Assembly (NCBI GenBank): GCA_900768695.1
Contig: CAAGDY010000276.1
Location: forward strand, 1 to 15,054
Length of the DNA stretch: 15,054 nucleotides
From: an uncultured Anaerovibrio sp.
GTDB taxonomy: Bacteria; Bacillota; Negativicutes; Selenomonadales; Selenomonadaceae
Direction: 5' to 3'
A program made the position numbers and the translations under genes. Shown piece by piece: positions 1 through 6,946 of this stretch (the first letter of the stretch is position 1; each line of letters starts with the position of its first letter). The notes under the pieces are model-generated. The model did not search any database, was not told the origin of the DNA, and saw only the letters and a program-made list of their open reading frames with translations.

Positions 1-124
1 CTATGGGTAGCTGTCCCGCTCAGCCCATTTTTAGTCTGAACAGAATCCACAAACTAACAAAATTCATCCGTTAATGTTCCAAAAGCCTCATACCTTCACG
101 ACGACAAACTGAAATTTACCTGCG
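1..124. repeat. Diverged direct-repeat copy A
   Basis: This stretch aligns with copy B at about 580-700. Shared blocks in order are ATGGGTA, CTGTCC, a T-rich run, CTGAACAGA.TCCA, AA.TAACAAA.T.CATC and ACTGAAA.TTACC. From CTGAACAG to TTACC the two copies are 85 and 83 bases long, with the best agreement at the two ends. Identity is roughly two thirds by eye. The repeat may extend beyond the left window edge. It probably belongs to a dispersed intergenic family, which is an inference. Confidence 0.5.
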
Positions 125-263
125 CAATTTTGCCCAAAAACATGAAATAATTGTACACGGCTCCTACAATCCACAATTAACCAACAGTACCTCGGAAGAT
201 TTTGCTGATTGGTTTCATTTAAAGCCACAAAAAATGCTGGAAGCATACAATGTTATACTTTAA
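75..263 (+). pseudogene. C-terminal remnant of an unidentified protein, possibly SGNH-hydrolase-like
   Basis: The frame is open from 75, after an in-frame TAA at 72-74, and ends in TAA at 261-263, giving 62 residues. There is no convincing start codon or ribosome binding site. The composition is that of a real protein, for example EIYLRNFAQKHEIIVHGSYN followed by SEDFADWFHLKPQKMLEAYN. It is AT-rich and on the plus strand, unlike the GC-rich minus-strand genes beside it. The DWFH at residues 45-48 near the C-terminus resembles the DxxH of block V in SGNH/GDSL hydrolases, but this is a weak guess from one motif. The 5' part overlaps repeat copy A, so the gene appears truncated there. It is most likely a broken gene end; a short intact gene is less likely. 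Confidence 0.35.
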
Positions 264-693
264 AAAGCATCCCACGCCTTCCAGCAAATTTAGTCATCAG
301 CTACAAAACACGTTCTCTTATATAATTATTGGCAGCACCAGGCCTCGCCAGACCCTCCCCCTTTTTTCAGGCTTTTCGTAAATTTATATGTATCACTATG
401 ATCACATACTATGAATGGCATTTTATCATTCTGTTGTATCTGTTCAGAATAGGAAAGGACAGGTGCGGTATGTACCCAAAGAAAACCTTTATTGTGCCTC
501 GTTACTTCATTCATCAGAGCCGAAGGCGATAGATGAATGTTAGTAACGCGAGGCACAATGAGGAGCGAGAGCGTGTTTTCGATGGGTACTACCGCTACCT
601 GTCCCTTTTTTTAATCTGAACAGAGTCCATGAAATAACAAATTACATCAGTATCTGCACGAAGTGACAAACAAGCACTACGAAAAACTGAAAA
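264..693. other. Intergenic region without a supported gene, rich in repeats
   Basis: No reading frame here looks like a protein. The short frames present lie inside repeat sequence, lack ribosome binding sites and have no protein-like composition. The region holds the inverted-repeat element at 440-624 and repeat copy B up to the terC stop codon. Positions 264-439 show only AT-rich sequence and a CCTCCCCC-TTTTTT stretch near 353-366, with no clear function. Confidence 0.6.
440..624. repeat. Long imperfect inverted repeat (MITE- or REP-like element)
   Basis: The left arm (about 440-515) and right arm (about 532-624) are reverse complements over most of their length. Matching blocks are TCTGTTCAGA, GGACAGGT.GCGGTA.GTACCC, GAAAAC, ATTGTGCCTCG, GTTACT and CATTCATC. 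The loop is about 16 bases (516-531) and contains GCCGAAGGC. The right arm is longer because of extra bases around 560-578, a CG-rich stretch absent from the left arm. The innermost stem, ATTGTGCCTCG to CATTCATC, is nearly perfect. No transposase is present. It may also act as the 3' end structure for terC, which has no other terminator. Confidence 0.7.
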
Positions 694-700
694 TTACCTT
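580..700. repeat. Diverged direct-repeat copy B, ending at the terC stop codon
   Basis: This is the second copy of the repeat seen at 1-124, in the same orientation. It begins in the right arm of the inverted-repeat element (GATGGGTACT) and runs to ACTGAAAATTACC, whose TTA at 694-696 is the complement of the terC stop codon. The element boundary therefore coincides with the end of the terC reading frame. Confidence 0.45.
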
Positions 701-1356
701 CTTTTGAGATACCCCACACCGCACACAAACAATGCCAAAACCGCAGACATAATATATGACGCATGGCTGCCCAAAAGCTCTGCCAGCACAACGCCCAGCC
801 TCTGGTCATGGCACAGCATGCTGCCGGCCGTCCAGCCCAGGATACCGGAGCCCAGATAGATAAGCACCGGCCACTTGTCCAGTAGCTTGCCAATCAGCTG
901 GCTGCTTCCCACCACGATAGGAATGCTGATAATCAGTCCGATCATCACCAGCAAAAAGCTGCCGGAGGCCGCACCGGCTACTGCCAGCACATTGTCAATC
1001 CCCATGGCCGCATCAGCTACAATGATAGTCTTGACTGCCCCCCCAAAGGAATCTGCAGCCTCTACATGCTCCTCATGACCGGACGGCTTCAAGAGCTTGA
1101 TGCCGATAGGAATCAGCAACAGGCCGCCCAATGCCTGCAAATATGGAATAGTAAGTATATACACCGCCAAAAGGGTCATGACAGTGCGGACTACCACGGC
1201 CCCCACCGTGCCAATCCAGACAGCCTTCTTGCGCAGCTCGTCAGGCAGCCTGTGGGAAGCCATAGCAATAACCACAGCATTATCCCCTGCCAACACCAGA
1301 TCCAGTAGCACAATTGACATCAGTGCCCCGACAAATTCCATGCTAAAAATTTCCAT
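694..1356 (-). CDS. TerC/YjbE family integral membrane protein, probable metal cation exporter
   Basis: This 220-residue polytopic protein has the TerC-family signatures LLDLVLAGDNAVVIAM (about 17-32, with Asp19 and Asp25) and DAAMGIDNVLAVAGAA (about 115-130). These acidic residues sit in membrane segments and are the likely metal sites. About seven hydrophobic segments are visible, and a His/Glu-rich loop (GHEEHVEA, about 93-100) lies between them. The length matches the YjbE subgroup. Known TerC relatives are linked to manganese efflux and metalation of exported proteins, so Mn export is the best guess; calcium is possible from its neighbour. The ATG is preceded by AAAGGA about 8 bases upstream. 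It starts 67 bases after the P-type ATPase stop with no terminator between, so the two are probably co-transcribed. I see no yybP-ykoY riboswitch. Confidence 0.9.
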   Translation of the reverse strand: MEIFSMEFVGALMSIVLLDLVLAGDNAVVIAMASHRLPDELRKKAVWIGTVGAVVVRTVMTLLAVYILTIPYLQALGGLLLIPIGIKLLKPSGHEEHVEAADSFGGAVKTIIVADAAMGIDNVLAVAGAASGSFLLVMIGLIISIPIVVGSSQLIGKLLDKWPVLIYLGSGILGWTAGSMLCHDQRLGVVLAELLGSHASYIMSAVLALFVCGVGYLKRR

Positions 1357-1423
1357 TTTTCAATCCTTTCACATCATAACATGCAAAACACAACGGTTTT
1401 ATTGTAGCCATACATACTGAAAA

Positions 1424-4090
1424 TTACATGTAGAACAGCTTTCTTACCATGTCCACCGGAATCACCAGCGCCGCCAAAAGCCCGCAAGCAAGCCATGTTT
1501 TCAGGCTCAGAGGCTCCACGCTCAGCACCTCTCCTCCTAGCTCCACAAAAAGGAACTGGCCACCGAAAATAATCAGCGTAATCAGCAGAAAGGTCTTATT
1601 CCTGCCGATGTGGCGGAAAACATTGATGCTTTCTGTCCTGGCGTTAAAACCATTAAAGGCAATAGCCATCATGAAGGTGGCAAAAACCGCTGACTTCATA
1701 TAGGTGATGTCCACATCTCCAAAAAACTGTCGCACCGCTGGTAAAAACAAAACCCCCAGGCAGATTGCCGTTATGTACAGGGAGCAGACAGCTACCTGCC
1801 CCAGCATTTTCCTCGTAACGATGTTCTCGCGCCTTGGCACCGGCTTTTCCTCCATGTATTCCTTCAGGGCCGGCTCTCCCCCAAAGGCAATCGCTGCCAG
1901 TGTGTCCATGGCCAGATTGACCAGCAGCAGCTGAATCACCGTCAGCACCACATTTTCCCCCAGCAACGGCCCGATAAAGCAAATCAATACCGCCGCCACA
2001 TTGACCGTCAGCTGGAAAATCAGGAATTTTCTGATGCTCTTGAACATGGAACGCCCGTAGAGAATCGCTTTCTCTATGGAGGAAAACCTGTCATCGAGAA
2101 TGGTAATGTCCCCTGCCTCCTTGGCAACTTCCGTTCCACTGCCCATGGCAAAGCCCACGTCGGCTTTTTTCAGTGCCGGGGAATCATTAACGCCGTCACC
2201 GGTCATACCAACCACGTAATCCAGCTCCTGTGCCAGACGCACCAGGCGGCTCTTGTCAGTAGGCAGAGCCCTTGCCACCACCCGCAGGGATGGCAGCTTT
2301 TCCTTCAGCTCGTCATCACTGAGGCAGTTCATATCAGCCGAGGTGAGAACTATTTCCCCCTCGTTTTTCAAAAGTCCCGCCTCCCTGGCAATGGCCATGG
2401 CTGTTTCCCGCTTATCCCCGGTCACCATGACCACCTGAATACCGGCCTTCTGCACCTCCTCGATGGCACCCACGACCTCCTGGCGGAGATTGTCCCGGAT
2501 GCTGATGATTCCCACCAGCGTAAGCTCCTCCGGCATTACCAGCTCACCGTCCCCATTGTGCGCAGTCCGGCCTGCCGCCACGGCCAGCAGCCGCATGGAG
2601 CGCTGTGCCTGCCCGTTGGCGTAGACCTGCAGGCTGTTAAGGGTAGTTAGCGGATGCACATTTCCCTGGCTGTCATAATAGCTGTGACAGTAATGCAGCA
2701 GTACCTCCGGCGCTCCCTTTACATAGGTAAGCCCTCCCTCCTGCAGCTCAACAGCCGCATATTTATCATGGGAGTTAAAATATCTGTAGCCCACCGCCCG
2801 GCTTTTATCGATGCCACCAGCCAACTCCGTCTGCACCAAAAAGCTCATGATGGCACGGTCCGTACTGTTGCCACCGATTACTGCCTCACCGCTGTACCGG
2901 GAGCTGTTATTCAGGCCCAGCCCCAGCACAAGTCCCTCAAGATAGGCCTCGCTGCAGGCTTCCTTAAAATCAGGCACCCTGATGTCACAGTCAGCGGCAC
3001 CGGCATCAGCCCCCTCACAGGAACGGTAAATGACATTGCCATCACCTGTAGCCAGCTCCACCACGGACAGCTTTCCCTCCGTAATCGTTCCCGTCTTGTC
3101 GCTGAACAGAATGCTCAGGCTGCCGGAGGTTTCCATGCCGTTAATCTTCTTTACCAGCACATTGTCCTTTTCCATTTTCAGGCTCTGAGCCGACAGCAGC
3201 ATGGAGGTGAGCATAGGCAGTCCCTCCGGCACGGCGCAGACGATGACCGTCACAGCCACGGTCACAGCATCCATAATCAGCCGTATCCACTGGAACAGCC
3301 CCTCCGGCAGCTCACCCAGCACAATGGTTTTCAACAGGATGCCCAGCACAATCGCCACTGCACCTGCATAGCCAAAGGAGGAAATCTGCTGTGCCAGCCT
3401 GCCCAGCTTGACCTGCAATGGCGTCTTTCTGGTATTCTCCTGAGCCTCCAGCGCCAGCTGACCGAACATGGTGCCATCACCTACGACCCTTACCTCCATA
3501 TAGGTTTCACCGCTGCATACCACCGTCCCCCGGTACACATAGTGGGGATTCAAAAGATCCAGCCTGTCATACCCGGCAGGCTCCCCGTCAGCCACGGGCC
3601 TTTTGGTGATTTCCTCCGTTTCGCCGTTCAGCACAGACTGATCCAGCTTCACCCTGCCCCTGATTATTTCGCCATCAGCAGGCAGGCGGTCCCCGGCCTG
3701 CAGAAAGACAATATCTCCCACAACCACGTCATTTACGGGAACTTCCTGCAGGCTGCCACTGCGCAGTACCTTCGTGATGTCCTTGGCGGCCTCCTCCTCC
3801 CGCAGGGAAACAGCCTTGCCCTCCTGCTGGCTCTCGCTTATGGCGGCCACTCCGTTGGCCAGCAAAATAGCCACCAGCACACCGGCAGCCTCATACCACT
3901 CCGCCTGCCCCAGAAAATACAGCACCGCCTGAATCAAAAGAGCCACCAGCAATATCATAATCATCGGATCGCGGAAGCCCTGCAGAAGCTTTTTCCACAA
4001 CGCATCCGGCATAAGCTGCGTAAGGCTGTTATTGCCATACCTGGCCCTGCTGGCTATTACCTGCTCTTCACTTAACCCATGTAAATCCAC
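1424..4090 (-). CDS. P-type cation ATPase, PMCA-like calcium pump family
   Basis: The 888 residues show the full P2-ATPase layout: N-terminal cation-ATPase segment (about 3-60), actuator domain with NGE in place of TGE (155-157), PEGLP in M4 (288-292), phosphorylation motif DKTGT with Asp331, KGAPE nucleotide-binding motif (458-462), TGDK (557-560), hinge TGDGVND (630-636), and M6 ligands in NLAMDT (725-730). The M4 PEGLP and M6 N..MD pattern is that of plasma-membrane-type Ca2+ pumps, so ATP-driven Ca2+ export is likely. Mn2+ transport cannot be excluded given the adjacent terC gene. The start is GTG at 4088-4090 with GGAGAG 9 bases upstream. It follows the ispF terminator and TATAAT-type sequences, so it begins a new unit. 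Confidence 0.93.
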   Translation of the reverse strand: MDLHGLSEEQVIASRARYGNNSLTQLMPDALWKKLLQGFRDPMIMILLVALLIQAVLYFLGQAEWYEAAGVLVAILLANGVAAISESQQEGKAVSLREEEAAKDITKVLRSGSLQEVPVNDVVVGDIVFLQAGDRLPADGEIIRGRVKLDQSVLNGETEEITKRPVADGEPAGYDRLDLLNPHYVYRGTVVCSGETYMEVRVVGDGTMFGQLALEAQENTRKTPLQVKLGRLAQQISSFGYAGAVAIVLGILLKTIVLGELPEGLFQWIRLIMDAVTVAVTVIVCAVPEGLPMLTSMLLSAQSLKMEKDNVLVKKINGMETSGSLSILFSDKTGTITEGKLSVVELATGDGNVIYRSCEGADAGAADCDIRVPDFKEACSEAYLEGLVLGLGLNNSSRYSGEAVIGGNSTDRAIMSFLVQTELAGGIDKSRAVGYRYFNSHDKYAAVELQEGGLTYVKGAPEVLLHYCHSYYDSQGNVHPLTTLNSLQVYANGQAQRSMRLLAVAAGRTAHNGDGELVMPEELTLVGIISIRDNLRQEVVGAIEEVQKAGIQVVMVTGDKRETAMAIAREAGLLKNEGEIVLTSADMNCLSDDELKEKLPSLRVVARALPTDKSRLVRLAQELDYVVGMTGDGVNDSPALKKADVGFAMGSGTEVAKEAGDITILDDRFSSIEKAILYGRSMFKSIRKFLIFQLTVNVAAVLICFIGPLLGENVVLTVIQLLLVNLAMDTLAAIAFGGEPALKEYMEEKPVPRRENIVTRKMLGQVAVCSLYITAICLGVLFLPAVRQFFGDVDITYMKSAVFATFMMAIAFNGFNARTESINVFRHIGRNKTFLLITLIIFGGQFLFVELGGEVLSVEPLSLKTWLACGLLAALVIPVDMVRKLFYM

Positions 4091-4126
4091 TTTTACACAC
4101 TCTCCTGCAATACAACAAAAAACACC

Positions 4127-4147
4127 TTTTCATTATACACCATTATA
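4127..4147 (-). promoter_or_regulatory. Probable promoter -10 region(s) for the ATPase-terC unit
   Basis: Two TATAAT hexamers lie close together on the minus strand (complements near 4132-4137 and 4142-4147), downstream of the ispF terminator and about 40-55 bases before the ATPase start. No convincing TTGACA lies 17 bases upstream of either; the T-run of the terminator occupies that place. The -10 call is good, but which hexamer is used is unknown. Confidence 0.45.
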
Positions 4148-4153
4148 CGGCAC

Positions 4154-4193
4154 AAAAAAATAGCAGCCCCCGGAAAAACTCGGAAGGCCGCTA
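4154..4193 (-). terminator. Rho-independent terminator after ispF
   Basis: On the minus strand, TAGCGGCC (4186-4193) pairs with GGCTGCTA (4161-4168) with one G-U pair, and CCG/CGG can extend the stem inward. Seven T residues follow (4154-4160). It separates the ispD-ispF transcript from the ATPase gene. Confidence 0.7.
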
Positions 4194-4262
4194 TGCCACA
4201 TCATGATATTTTGTGCTGATTTCAGTCCGTCATTTCTTCAGCCAGAAAATCGAAAGCCTCTC

Positions 4263-4739
4263 CTACAGCTTCTCTATCCCCGCCACAGCGTAGGAGGAAA
4301 TTCCCTGCCCGCTGCCGGTGAAGCCAAGATGTTCCTCCGTGGTAGCCTTGACATTTATCTGGTCAACGGTCACATTGAGAACCCTGGCTATATTTTCCCG
4401 CATGGCCGGAATGTGGGGCGCCATTTTCGGCCGCTGTGCCACGATGGTAGCATCCACATTGCCTACGGCATAGCCCTTTTCTGCCAGCAGCCTGCCCACC
4501 TCCTGCAAAAGCTTCAGGCTGTCCGCTCCCTTGTAGCGCTCATCGGTATCCGGAAAATGCTTGCCGATATCCCCCAGCGCCGCAGCGCCCAGAAGGGCAT
4601 CAGAAACCGCATGCAGAAGCACATCCGCATCCGAGTGGCCCAGCAGCCCCTTTTCAAAAGGAATTTCCACGCCGCCTATAATCAGCCTGCGCCCCTCTGT
4701 CAGCTGATGGACGTCATATCCCATGCCAAATCTGCTCAT
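4263..4739 (-). CDS. ispF: 2-C-methyl-D-erythritol 2,4-cyclodiphosphate synthase
   Basis: IspF catalyses cyclisation of the CDP-methylerythritol phosphate intermediate, releasing CMP, in the non-mevalonate isoprenoid pathway. The 158 residues match the usual length. The N-terminal metal-site motif GMGYDVHQL (Asp9 and His11) and the GHSDADVLLHAVSDALLGA block (about 35-53) are both intact; His and Asp here coordinate the divalent metal of the homotrimer. Later blocks include GNVDATIVAQRPK, the NVKATTEEHLGFTG substrate loop and a C-terminal SSYAVAGIEK. The ATG overlaps the ispD stop by 4 bases (ATGA), with GGGGGA about 7 bases upstream inside ispD, so translation is coupled. Both enzymes act in the same pathway, and a terminator follows about 70 bases downstream. 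Confidence 0.97.
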   Translation of the reverse strand: MSRFGMGYDVHQLTEGRRLIIGGVEIPFEKGLLGHSDADVLLHAVSDALLGAAALGDIGKHFPDTDERYKGADSLKLLQEVGRLLAEKGYAVGNVDATIVAQRPKMAPHIPAMRENIARVLNVTVDQINVKATTEEHLGFTGSGQGISSYAVAGIEKL

Positions 4740-5443
4740 TTTATTTCCCCCTTTTCTCTTTCCTCTGCCAGAAACGCTCTGGCTATCACCATATCCTCCG
4801 GCGTTGTCAGCTTGATATTGCGATAATCGCTTTCCACAATGCAGACCCTTTCTCCCAGCCGTTCTACCAGCCCGGCGTCATCCGTCCCCAGAAAGCCGTC
4901 TGCCACTGCCTGCTGATTTGCCCTGATGAGAATATCCCGCCGGAATCCCTGAGGGGTCTGAACCTCCCACAGCATACTGCGGTCCGGAGTTTCCACAACC
5001 TCCCTGTCACTATTGCAGCGCTTGATGGTATTTTTTGCCGGTACGGCAGCAATAGCCGCCCCCTTTTCACTGGCTATATCAATAGTTGCCAGAATGGTTC
5101 TTTCTGAAATAAAAGGCCTGGCTGCATCATGCACCAGGATAATGTCCCCATCTTCTGCATTTTCTATGGCCTGAATACCATTCCAGACGGAATATTGCCG
5201 CTCGGAGCCGCCGGCGACAGCCTGCCAGGGCTTCAGCCCCGCTGCGCCGCCCAGCATTTCCCTGACCAGCTCCAGCTCATCCCCGGCAGCCACAACCACC
5301 AGATTGTCCACTGCCTGGCAGCGTGAAAACCTCTGAAGCGTACGCACCAGTACAGGCACCCCGTCCAGCTCCATAAAAACCTTGTTCATACCGGCGCCCA
5401 TGCGCTTTCCCTTGCCTGCCGCCGGAAAAATTGCCGTTACCAC
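4736..5443 (-). CDS. ispD: 2-C-methyl-D-erythritol 4-phosphate cytidylyltransferase
   Basis: IspD transfers CMP from CTP to methylerythritol phosphate. Seen in order: the N-terminal nucleotide loop PAAGKGKRMG with its Gly/Lys/Arg residues, GGSERQYSVWNGI, the metal-binding HDAARPF block, PQGF, GTDDAGLVE and the C-terminal NIKLTTPEDM. This is the complete set for the family. The start is uncertain. The frame extends to a TTG at 5458 with no ribosome binding site. A GTG at 5449 has GGGG only one base upstream, and the GTG at 5443 has GGGG 7 bases upstream, so I chose 5443 (235 residues). It lies about 100 bases after the yacL stop, behind a terminator-like hairpin, and overlaps ispF by 4 bases. 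Confidence 0.95.
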   Translation of the reverse strand: MVTAIFPAAGKGKRMGAGMNKVFMELDGVPVLVRTLQRFSRCQAVDNLVVVAAGDELELVREMLGGAAGLKPWQAVAGGSERQYSVWNGIQAIENAEDGDIILVHDAARPFISERTILATIDIASEKGAAIAAVPAKNTIKRCNSDREVVETPDRSMLWEVQTPQGFRRDILIRANQQAVADGFLGTDDAGLVERLGERVCIVESDYRNIKLTTPEDMVIARAFLAEEREKGEIK

Positions 5444-5470
5444 CTTCACACCCCGCAATGCTTACAACAC

Positions 5471-5504
5471 AAAAAACAGCACTAGGGGCCGGAAAAGCCC
5501 CCAG
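5471..5504 (-). terminator. Possible terminator or attenuator between yacL and ispD
   Basis: On the minus strand CTGGGGGC (5497-5504) pairs with GCCCCTAG (5482-5489) over 8 bp with one G-T pair and a 7-base loop. A run of six T residues follows, but only after a 5-base gap (5471-5476). It ends about 13 bases before the longest possible ispD start. No separate promoter for ispD is obvious, so partial readthrough is plausible. Confidence 0.5.
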
Positions 5505-5556
5505 GCTCTCCACAGCCCCTATCCACTTACCTATAGACACAGCACAGATACAGTGC

Positions 5557-6759
5557 CTACGCCGTTACCGGCTTGGCAAAAATCATGCGTCCGGCCGAGG
5601 TCTGCAATGCAGACGTCACCTCCACCTGGATCGCCTCGTTCAGATGATAGCGCCCATTCTCCACTACAATCATCGTGCCGTCATCAAGATATGCCACACC
5701 CTGGCCATGCTCCTTGCCTTCCTTGACGATGGTCACATGCATGCTCTCGCCCGGAATAACCACAGGCTTCACGGCGTTGGACAGAGCATTGATATTCAGC
5801 ACAGGCACCCCCTGCAGCTCGGAAACCTTGTTGAGATTGTAATCGTTGGTAATAATCTTGCCCCCCAGCTGCTGACCCAGGCGCACCAGCTTGGAATCAA
5901 CCTCCGCAATATCATCAAAATCTCGGTTGATAATCTCAACCTGCATGCCGCTTTCCGTCCGGATTCTCTGCAGAATGTCCAGCCCCCGGCGGCCTCGCAC
6001 ACGCTTCAGGGCATCGGCCGAATCAGCAATATGCTGCAGCTCCTCCAGTACAAATACCGGTATCAGAAGCTTGCCATCAATAAAGCCCGTCCTGCAGATG
6101 TCCGCAATGCGCCCGTCAATAATCACACTGGTATCCAGAAGCTTACAGCCTACAGGGCTGACATGACTGGCCGCTCCAGGCTGCACAAAGCTGTCCCCCG
6201 GCTGCACACCGGCAGCACCCGGCACAAAGCCATCCCCGGATACCGCCTCTGAAGCCTGCCCCTTCGGCTTTTTCTTCAGCTTCAGCATCCGGCTCAAAAG
6301 CTCGCCAATCTCCTTCTGCTTGCGCACGACAATATGAATGCCAAGATAACCGAAAACGATGCTGAACACCACCGGTATGTAGTCACCTACCACCGGTATA
6401 TTCGAGAACGCACCGCCCAACAAATTTGCAATTATAAGTCCAATAGCCAGACCGGCAACGCCGGCAATTACATCCTGTAGAGGCATCTTGCTAAGCTGTC
6501 CCTCTACCCAGACGGAAAATCTCTGCAACGTACTGGCCACAAAAGGCGATATAAGATAGCCCACAGCCGCCCCCACTGCCATGCCCAACGCTATCAGAAT
6601 AACATTGGCTATGGTCAGCTTGTAAATGCCCATGGATGTTTTCAGTACCTCCGTACTGATAAGCTCCGTAAGCACCGGACTGGCCAGATGCACTATCACA
6701 CCGCCGATTACCGCCAGCAATGCAGTAACAAAAAAACGGATAACCTTAACCAGCATCAT
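5557..6759 (-). CDS. PIN/TRAM-domain membrane protein, YacL family
   Basis: The N-terminal 145 residues carry four hydrophobic segments (about 5-30, 48-75, 97-118 and 128-146), a membrane anchor like that of Bacillus YacL. A PIN nuclease-fold domain follows from about 206: KLLDTSVIIDGRI with an Asp near 209, VLEELQ with Glu residues near 239, EVDSKL and TNDYNLNKV with an Asp near 306. A TRAM domain, a probable RNA-binding beta-barrel, runs from about 335 (GESMHVTIVKEGKE) to the end. The PIN acidic residues are retained, so metal-dependent RNase activity is possible. A Gly/Ala/Pro-rich linker (about 168-204, with a duplicated V.PGAA element) makes it longer than B. subtilis YacL. The annotated ATG has AAAGGAGG six bases upstream; the next ATG codon (6754-6756) is equally possible. 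Confidence 0.9.
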   Translation of the reverse strand: MMLVKVIRFFVTALLAVIGGVIVHLASPVLTELISTEVLKTSMGIYKLTIANVILIALGMAVGAAVGYLISPFVASTLQRFSVWVEGQLSKMPLQDVIAGVAGLAIGLIIANLLGGAFSNIPVVGDYIPVVFSIVFGYLGIHIVVRKQKEIGELLSRMLKLKKKPKGQASEAVSGDGFVPGAAGVQPGDSFVQPGAASHVSPVGCKLLDTSVIIDGRIADICRTGFIDGKLLIPVFVLEELQHIADSADALKRVRGRRGLDILQRIRTESGMQVEIINRDFDDIAEVDSKLVRLGQQLGGKIITNDYNLNKVSELQGVPVLNINALSNAVKPVVIPGESMHVTIVKEGKEHGQGVAYLDDGTMIVVENGRYHLNEAIQVEVTSALQTSAGRMIFAKPVTA

Positions 6760-6796
6760 CACTCACCTCCTTTCGAGAACATAATATATAGCAAAA

Positions 6797-6811
6797 AGAT
6801 GAAATTCATCT
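6797..6811. promoter_or_regulatory. Palindrome upstream of yacL, possible operator
   Basis: AGATGAAATTCATCT has 7-base arms around one central base. It lies about 40 bases before the yacL start and just upstream of an AT-rich TATATATTAT stretch that could be the -10 region. No good -35 is visible. The function is unknown. Confidence 0.3.
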
Positions 6812-6874
6812 GTATGCTTAAAGCAAGGCATCAGCTAACCCTTTAGGATAAAATTCCCAAGTCCTTCCTGACGC

Positions 6875-6902
6875 AAAAACAGCCTGTTCCGACAACAGGC
6901 TG
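6875..6902 (-). terminator. Rho-independent terminator after carD
   Basis: The stem CAGCCTGTT/AACAGGCTG (6880-6888 and 6894-6902) is perfect over 9 bp with a 5-base loop, followed on the minus strand by five T residues (6875-6879). It isolates carD from yacL. Confidence 0.85.
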
Positions 6903-6946
6903 TAAACTGCTTGATAGTCTGCATCATGGCAGGAAGCATCCGGAAA

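Noticed and set aside
326..556. Short frames on both strands inside the inverted-repeat region
   Set aside because: They arise from repeat sequence, lack ribosome binding sites and have no protein-like composition.
642..893. 83-codon minus-strand frame overlapping the end of terC
   Set aside because: It is an alternative frame of terC and the repeat; the terC frame has the conserved motifs.
2654..4075. 473-codon open frame on the plus strand
   Set aside because: It lies entirely antisense to the P-type ATPase, has a His/Gln-rich composition typical of a shadow frame, and no ribosome binding site.
4091..4160. Possible yybP-ykoY or other metal riboswitch before the ATPase
   Set aside because: Only about 70 bases lie between the terminator T-run and the start codon, with no conserved paired structure.
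5431..6252. 273-codon open frame on the plus strand
   Set aside because: It is antisense to yacL, whose domains are unmistakable.
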